Assembly: GCA_902766845.1 (NCBI GenBank)
Contig: CACXFD010000221.1
Span: 1-7,798 of the forward strand
Direction of reading: 5' to 3'
Length of the DNA stretch: 7,798 bases
DNA from: an uncultured Lachnospiraceae bacterium
GTDB lineage: Bacteria > Bacillota > Clostridia > Lachnospirales > Lachnospiraceae
The notes under the pieces were generated by a model, which saw only the letters and a program-made list of their open reading frames with translations, did not search any database and was not told the DNA's origin. Shown here piece by piece: positions 4,621-7,798 of the stretch; position 1 is the stretch's first letter, and every line of letters starts with the position of its first letter. A program made the translations under genes and the position numbers.

Positions 4621-5649
4621 ATGAAAAAGATATTGCTGCTCGGTACCGGCGGGACCATCGCCTCGGTGCGCGGGGAAAACGGGCTGGCGCCGGGCATCTC
4701 CGCGGAGGAACTGCTGGCCCACGTGCCGCAGGCGCGGGAACTGTGCGAGCTCGACAGCCTGCAGTTGCTGAACCTGGACAGCACCAACATGGAGCCGCGG
4801 CACTGGCTGCAGATCGCCTCGTGCATCCGGGAGCATTACGACGCGTATGACGGCTTCGTGATCACGCACGGGACCGACACGATGGCGTATACGGCCGCGG
4901 CCCTGTCTTACCAGATCCAGAACAGCCCGAAGCCGATCGTGCTGACCGGGGGCCAGAAATCGATCTCGATGCAGGACACCGACGCGCGCCGCAACCTCTA
5001 TGACAGCCTGGTCTACGCGGCCGATGACGGCAGCCGCGGCGTGCGCGTGGTCTTCAACGGCGAGGTGATCCTCGGGACGCGGGCGCGCAAGGAGCGCACG
5101 AAGAGCTACAACGCGTTCTCGAGCGTGGATTTTCCGGACGTGGGCATCGTGCGCGAGCACAGGCTGATCCGTTACCTGCCGGAGGATGCCGGCGGAGAAG
5201 GCGGCCCGGTCTTTTACGATACACTGAACGAACACGTCCTGCTCCTGCCGCTGGTGCCGCACGGCCACCGGCCCGAGGAGCCGCTGCGGATGCTGCGCGA
5301 ACAGAAGGAGAACGGGCGAGATCTGTTTGACGGCCTGATCCTGCAGACCTTCGGCGTAGGCGGGCTGCCGGGCGGGCCGGACGGCGAGCTGGCGCGGGAG
5401 GTGCGCCGGTGGCGCGAGGCCGGCAAGGCCGTGGTGCTGATGACCCAGGTGCCGTATGAAGGATCGGACCTGAGCGTCTACGAGGTGGGCCGCGGGCTCA
5501 AGGAGAGCGATGACGTGATCGAAGCCTACAGCATGACCACCGAAGCCGTCGTGACCAAGCTGATGTGGGCCCTCGGACAGAGCCGGGACGCGGGTACCGT
5601 GCGCCGGCTGTTCGAGACGCCGGTCCAGCACGACGTGATCCGGGCATAA
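4621..5649 (+). CDS. ansA: L-asparaginase, cytoplasmic type I-like
   Basis: The enzyme hydrolyses L-asparagine to aspartate and ammonia. At 342 residues and without a signal peptide it fits the cytoplasmic, AnsA-like class. Two catalytic threonine motifs are visible: GTGGTIAS at 8-15 (nucleophile T12) and HGTDTM at 83-88 (T85, D86). DSTNM at 53-57 supplies the substrate-binding serine, and K161 in RTKSYNAFSS is the conserved lysine. LQTFGVGGLPG at 241-251 is the C-terminal domain signature. ATG 4621 is chosen because AAAGGA (4608-4613) lies seven bases upstream. An in-frame ATG at 4501 would place 40 low-quality residues across the promoter region and leader hairpin. It is divergent from tRNA-Lys and lies 95 bases upstream of the acetyltransferase gene, with no terminator between, so the pair may be co-transcribed. 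Glutaminase side activity cannot be judged. Confidence 0.95.
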   Translation: MKKILLLGTGGTIASVRGENGLAPGISAEELLAHVPQARELCELDSLQLLNLDSTNMEPRHWLQIASCIREHYDAYDGFVITHGTDTMAYTAAALSYQIQNSPKPIVLTGGQKSISMQDTDARRNLYDSLVYAADDGSRGVRVVFNGEVILGTRARKERTKSYNAFSSVDFPDVGIVREHRLIRYLPEDAGGEGGPVFYDTLNEHVLLLPLVPHGHRPEEPLRMLREQKENGRDLFDGLILQTFGVGGLPGGPDGELAREVRRWREAGKAVVLMTQVPYEGSDLSVYEVGRGLKESDDVIEAYSMTTEAVVTKLMWALGQSRDAGTVRRLFETPVQHDVIRA

Positions 5650-5680
5650 GGATCGAAGCGCACGGACTGTCCGGGAAAGG

Positions 5681-5733
5681 CGGATCTGCACGGGCAGACC
5701 TCAGCCGCATCTGCACGGACGGATCTGTGCCGC
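5681..5733 (+). repeat. Imperfect 14-base repeats in the ansA-acetyltransferase gap
   Basis: Three related units, CGGATCTGCACGGG (5681-5694), CGCATCTGCACGGA (5706-5719) and CGGATCTGTGCCGC (5720-5733), fill the second half of the gap. The first also forms a small hairpin, TCTGC-ACGG-GCAGA, at 5685-5698. The last abuts the ribosome binding site of the next gene. No role is known. Confidence 0.45.
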
Positions 5734-5744
5734 GGAGGAACCAT

Positions 5745-6713
5745 ATGAAGATCAAAACTGCACAGCAACTGAATAAAAAGCAGCGGGAAGCCGTGGAAGC
5801 CCTGCTGCGCGCCTGCCGCGGGGCGGAGCCGATCGGGATCGAGCCGGACCTTGCGCTGACGCCGGCCTTTGAGGACGCGCCGGACGCTTATTATCTGCTG
5901 TCGGACCGGGACATGCTGCTGTCGGTGCTGATCCTGGACATGGCCTCGCCCGAGGAAGGCGAGATCATGGGCTTCACGCATCCGGCCGCGCGCGGGCGCG
6001 GGTACTTTACCGCGCTGTGGGAGACGCTGCTGACACAGCTCGACGAGAGAGGCCTGCTGGAGGAACCGGAGCTGCTCTTTGTGACGGACGGGAAGAGTCC
6101 GGACGCCCATGCGGCCCTGGCCGCGATGGAGGCGGAGCTCGACTATACCGAGTTCTTCCTGGAGAAGAAGGTCGGCGCAGCGGAGGCTGCGGGGGCGGCG
6201 GAAGCGTCCGCGCCGGGGAAAGAAGGTACTGACGGAATGACCGCGGGGCGGGCTGCATCCGCGCCGGGGAAAGACGGCGCGGCCGGCCGGCTGGAGCGAC
6301 GCGGAGCGGAGAGCGAGGCGGAGCTGACGGCCCTGCATGAAGAGATCTTCGGGGACGGCGCGTCGGCCTCCCGCGCGTTCGTGCGGGAGATGCTGTGCGA
6401 TCCGGCTGCAAAGACCTTTGTCTATTATCCGGCCGGAGCGCCCGCGGACGGCGGTCCGGAAGGCCCGGAAAAGCCGGCCGGCCTGTTCCACCTGACCGGA
6501 CAGCCGGGCGCCTGTTATCTGTCCGGCTTCGGAATCCGGCCCGGACAGGCCGGTCGGGGCCTGGGCCGGGACATGCTGCGGCTTGCGGAGCGCGAGGCGG
6601 CCCGGCACGCGGACGTGCTCTTTCTGCAGGTCGGGGATTATAACGAGCCGGCCTGCGCGCTCTACCGCGGCGCGGGCTTCACCGAACGCGCGCGGCGCGA
6701 GTATTACGTCTGA
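5745..6713 (+). CDS. Tandem-domain GNAT family N-acetyltransferase
   Basis: GNAT enzymes move an acetyl group from acetyl-CoA to an amine. The acceptor here is unknown. The 322 residues hold two GNAT-like halves. In the N-terminal one, GFTHPAARGRGYF at 76-88 is the acetyl-CoA-binding motif A. In the C-terminal one, GIRPGQAGRGLGRDML at 263-278 is motif A, with DYNEPACALYRGAGF at 298-312 as motif B. The C-terminal half has the cleaner signature and is probably the active one. Residues 143-190 form an Ala/Gly-rich linker with an internal duplication, and a second low-complexity stretch lies at 229-245. ATG 5745 is chosen because GGAGG (5734-5738) lies six bases upstream. It probably shares a transcript with ansA. 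No signal peptide was seen. A mycothiol-synthase-like double-GNAT layout is seen elsewhere, but that function is not implied in this group. Confidence 0.9.
   Translation: MKIKTAQQLNKKQREAVEALLRACRGAEPIGIEPDLALTPAFEDAPDAYYLLSDRDMLLSVLILDMASPEEGEIMGFTHPAARGRGYFTALWETLLTQLDERGLLEEPELLFVTDGKSPDAHAALAAMEAELDYTEFFLEKKVGAAEAAGAAEASAPGKEGTDGMTAGRAASAPGKDGAAGRLERRGAESEAELTALHEEIFGDGASASRAFVREMLCDPAAKTFVYYPAGAPADGGPEGPEKPAGLFHLTGQPGACYLSGFGIRPGQAGRGLGRDMLRLAEREAARHADVLFLQVGDYNEPACALYRGAGFTERARREYYV
6204..6277 (+). repeat. Direct duplication coding part of the GNAT linker
   Basis: A 23-base unit at 6204-6226 (GCGTCCGCGCCGGGGAAAGA...) recurs at 6255-6277 with two mismatches, 51 bases (17 codons) apart. 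It encodes ASAPGKEG (154-161) and ASAPGKDG (171-178). The spacing is a whole number of codons, so gain or loss of a unit keeps the frame. Confidence 0.8.
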
Positions 6714-6794
6714 AACGCGGCGCTGGCCGCTGCTCTGACGCAGGGGACAGGTCATGCGTTGCCGGCACTATTCCGAAAAGACGCAGAAAAGGTC

Positions 6795-6823
6795 TTGCTT
6801 TTTCCGCAGGCCTCCTATACAAT
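6795..6823 (+). promoter_or_regulatory. Promoter of the 84-aa orphan gene
   Basis: TTGCTT (6795-6800), a 17-base spacer and TACAAT (6818-6823) make a good sigma-A promoter. The transcript would start near 6830, about 57 bases before the GTG start. No clear terminator for the acetyltransferase gene was seen between 6714 and 6794. Confidence 0.75.
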
Positions 6824-6886
6824 GGGTATCGTGCCTGCCGGCTCCGGCCGCGGCACGGAAGATCGCTCGGAAAGGGGGAGGTTCCT

Positions 6887-7141
6887 GTGACGTATCGGTT
6901 TGAGCTCGAAAAGATGACGGTGAAGAAGTCGGTCAAGCTTCCCCGGGAAGAAAAAGCGGACATCATCAGCTACCTGTCGACCGTGGAACTGGACGCGGGA
7001 GATGAAAAGAAGGCCGTGCGCCTGCTGTCGGCCCAGCTGAACGGCCGGCTCTCCAAGGAGAGCACGGGCGCGGAAGGCGTGATCACGCTGCCGGATTACG
7101 AGAACTGCCAGCTGCTGGTCCGCGCGGTGCCGGTCGGCTGA
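6887..7141 (+). CDS. Hypothetical protein, 84 aa
   Basis: The family is not recognised. The protein is small, soluble and highly charged, with a Lys/Glu-rich N-terminal half (LEKMTVKKSVKLPREEKADI at 7-26), a likely helix at 41-56 (KAVRLLSAQLNGRLSK is at 42-57) and a C-terminal strand-like segment (VITLPDYENCQLLVRAVPV, 65-83). It has one cysteine (C74), no signal peptide, no membrane helix and no classical HTH. GTG is used as the start, supported by AAGGGGGAGG ending five bases upstream (6872-6881). No better ATG exists. It has its own promoter (6795-6823) and terminator (7194-7231), so it is expressed as a single-gene unit. The strong signals argue that it is a real gene despite its size. Confidence 0.8.
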   Translation: MTYRFELEKMTVKKSVKLPREEKADIISYLSTVELDAGDEKKAVRLLSAQLNGRLSKESTGAEGVITLPDYENCQLLVRAVPVG

Positions 7142-7193
7142 GGAACCGCCGGATCGGACGGAACAGACCTCACGCATCGAAAACAGACCCTGT

Positions 7194-7231
7194 GCACTTC
7201 GCGGAGATCACGCTTCGCGGAGTGCTTTTTT
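7194..7231 (+). terminator. Intrinsic terminator after the 84-aa gene
   Basis: GCACTTCGCGGAG, loop ATCACG, CTTCGCGGAGTGC forms a 13-pair stem with two G-U wobbles, followed by six T (7226-7231). It isolates the orphan gene from the UvrA-like gene downstream. Confidence 0.92.
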
Positions 7232-7316
7232 ATGCCGGAAAGACGGCCGCGCCCGAAGGGCCGGTGACCCCGGGAGGCGTCTTTGGAGCGGGCGGCCATG
7301 CCGGAAAGGACAGATC

Positions 7317-7798
7317 ATGAACGGATCAGACAAAGAACGGGATCAAGAAATGCAGGAGGAGAGGGCGGACCGGAGAAAGCCGGACCACATCGAGGTGCGC
7401 GGCGCCCGTGTGCATAACCTGAAAGATATCGACGTCGATATCCCGCTGCAGAAGATCGTCGGCATCGCCGGCGTGTCCGGCTCCGGGAAATCGTCGCTGG
7501 CCCTCGGCGTGCTGTACGCGGAGGGGTCGCGCCGCTACCTCGAATCGCTCTCCACGTACACGCGCCGCCGCATGACGCAGGCCGCGCGCGCCCAGGTGGA
7601 CGAGGTGCGCTACGTGCCGGCTTCGCTGGCCCTGCACCAGCGCCCCGGCGTGCCCGGGATCCGCAGCACGTTCGGCACGTCCACGGAGCTGCTCAACAGC
7701 CTGCGCCTGATGTTCTCGCGCCTGTCCGTCTATACGTGTCCGAACGGCCATCCGGTGGGACCGACCATGGACTTCGCGGCGGAACGCGACGTGTTCTG
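7317..7798 (+). CDS. UvrA-like ABC ATPase, 5' part (runs off the window)
   Basis: The first 160 residues are present and the gene continues past the window edge. After a charged, variable N-terminus of about 23 residues, IEVRGARVHNLKDIDVDIP (25-43) and Walker A GVSGSGKSS (52-60) are typical of UvrA-family ABC ATPases. LYAEGSRRYLESLSTY (66-81) and RSTFGTSTELLNSLRLMFSRL (starting at 116) also match UvrA's first nucleotide-binding domain. In place of UvrA's usual ARQFLGQ stretch it has TRRRMTQAARAQVDEV (82-97), and the cysteine site reads CPNGH (141-145). These differences point to a UvrA paralogue and not housekeeping excision-repair UvrA. ATG 7317 follows AAAGGA (7305-7310) at six bases, inside the second copy of an 11-base repeat, ATGCCGGAAAG (7232-7242, 7298-7308). 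No clear promoter was seen in 7232-7316. Confidence 0.9.
   Translation, partial: MNGSDKERDQEMQEERADRRKPDHIEVRGARVHNLKDIDVDIPLQKIVGIAGVSGSGKSSLALGVLYAEGSRRYLESLSTYTRRRMTQAARAQVDEVRYVPASLALHQRPGVPGIRSTFGTSTELLNSLRLMFSRLSVYTCPNGHPVGPTMDFAAERDVF

Noticed and set aside
4492..6755. Long antisense open frames (399 and 409 residues) opposite ansA and the acetyltransferase gene
   Set aside because: Same GC-driven artefact. No ribosome binding site, no domain, and complete overlap with well-supported genes.

Overview
The window looks like chromosome of a high-GC member of the Clostridia, most like Lachnospiraceae. The reasons are the MurG variant with an HExD-TPGLAN motif, the four-cysteine TSCPD mini-protein, a PGI of about 450 residues, strong GGAGG-type ribosome binding sites, TTGxxx/TATAAT promoters and U-tailed terminators. 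The genus cannot be told from this stretch. No transposase, integrase, CRISPR array or rRNA was seen.

Bases 1-2898, plus strand: a small four-cysteine TSCPD protein overlaps murG by ATGA. murG makes lipid II for the cell wall. pgi (glucose-6-phosphate isomerase) follows after 63 bases, and a strong intrinsic terminator closes the block. PGI sits at fructose-6-phosphate, the entry to UDP-GlcNAc, which is MurG's donor, so the two have a plausible metabolic link.

Bases 2899-4340: a 92-residue conserved-type hypothetical protein (minus strand) and a 258-residue protein (plus strand) are transcribed divergently. The second protein has an N-terminal helix-turn-helix and a C-terminal PD-(D/E)XK nuclease-like signature. 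The 301 bases between their start codons hold two divergent extended -10 promoters inside a perfect 13-bp inverted repeat, plus a CCGGAA hexanucleotide repeat at the predicted start of the plus-strand transcript. This is the most unusual part of the window.

Bases 4341-4519, minus strand: tRNA-Lys(CUU) is a complete monocistronic unit with a near-consensus promoter (TTGCCT-17-TATAAT) and a GU-rich hairpin terminator.

Bases 4520-6713, plus strand: a cytoplasmic L-asparaginase (ansA type) preceded by a GC hairpin at its ribosome binding site, then a two-domain GNAT acetyltransferase whose halves are joined by an Ala/Gly-rich linker with a small internal duplication.

Bases 6714-7798, plus strand: an 84-residue orphan protein has its own promoter and terminator. 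The window ends inside the 5' part of a UvrA-like ABC ATPase gene (first 160 residues present).

Most of the window is well-known housekeeping. The best candidate for something undescribed is the divergent pair at 2957-4313 with its shared promoter region. Its function is not established by sequence alone.
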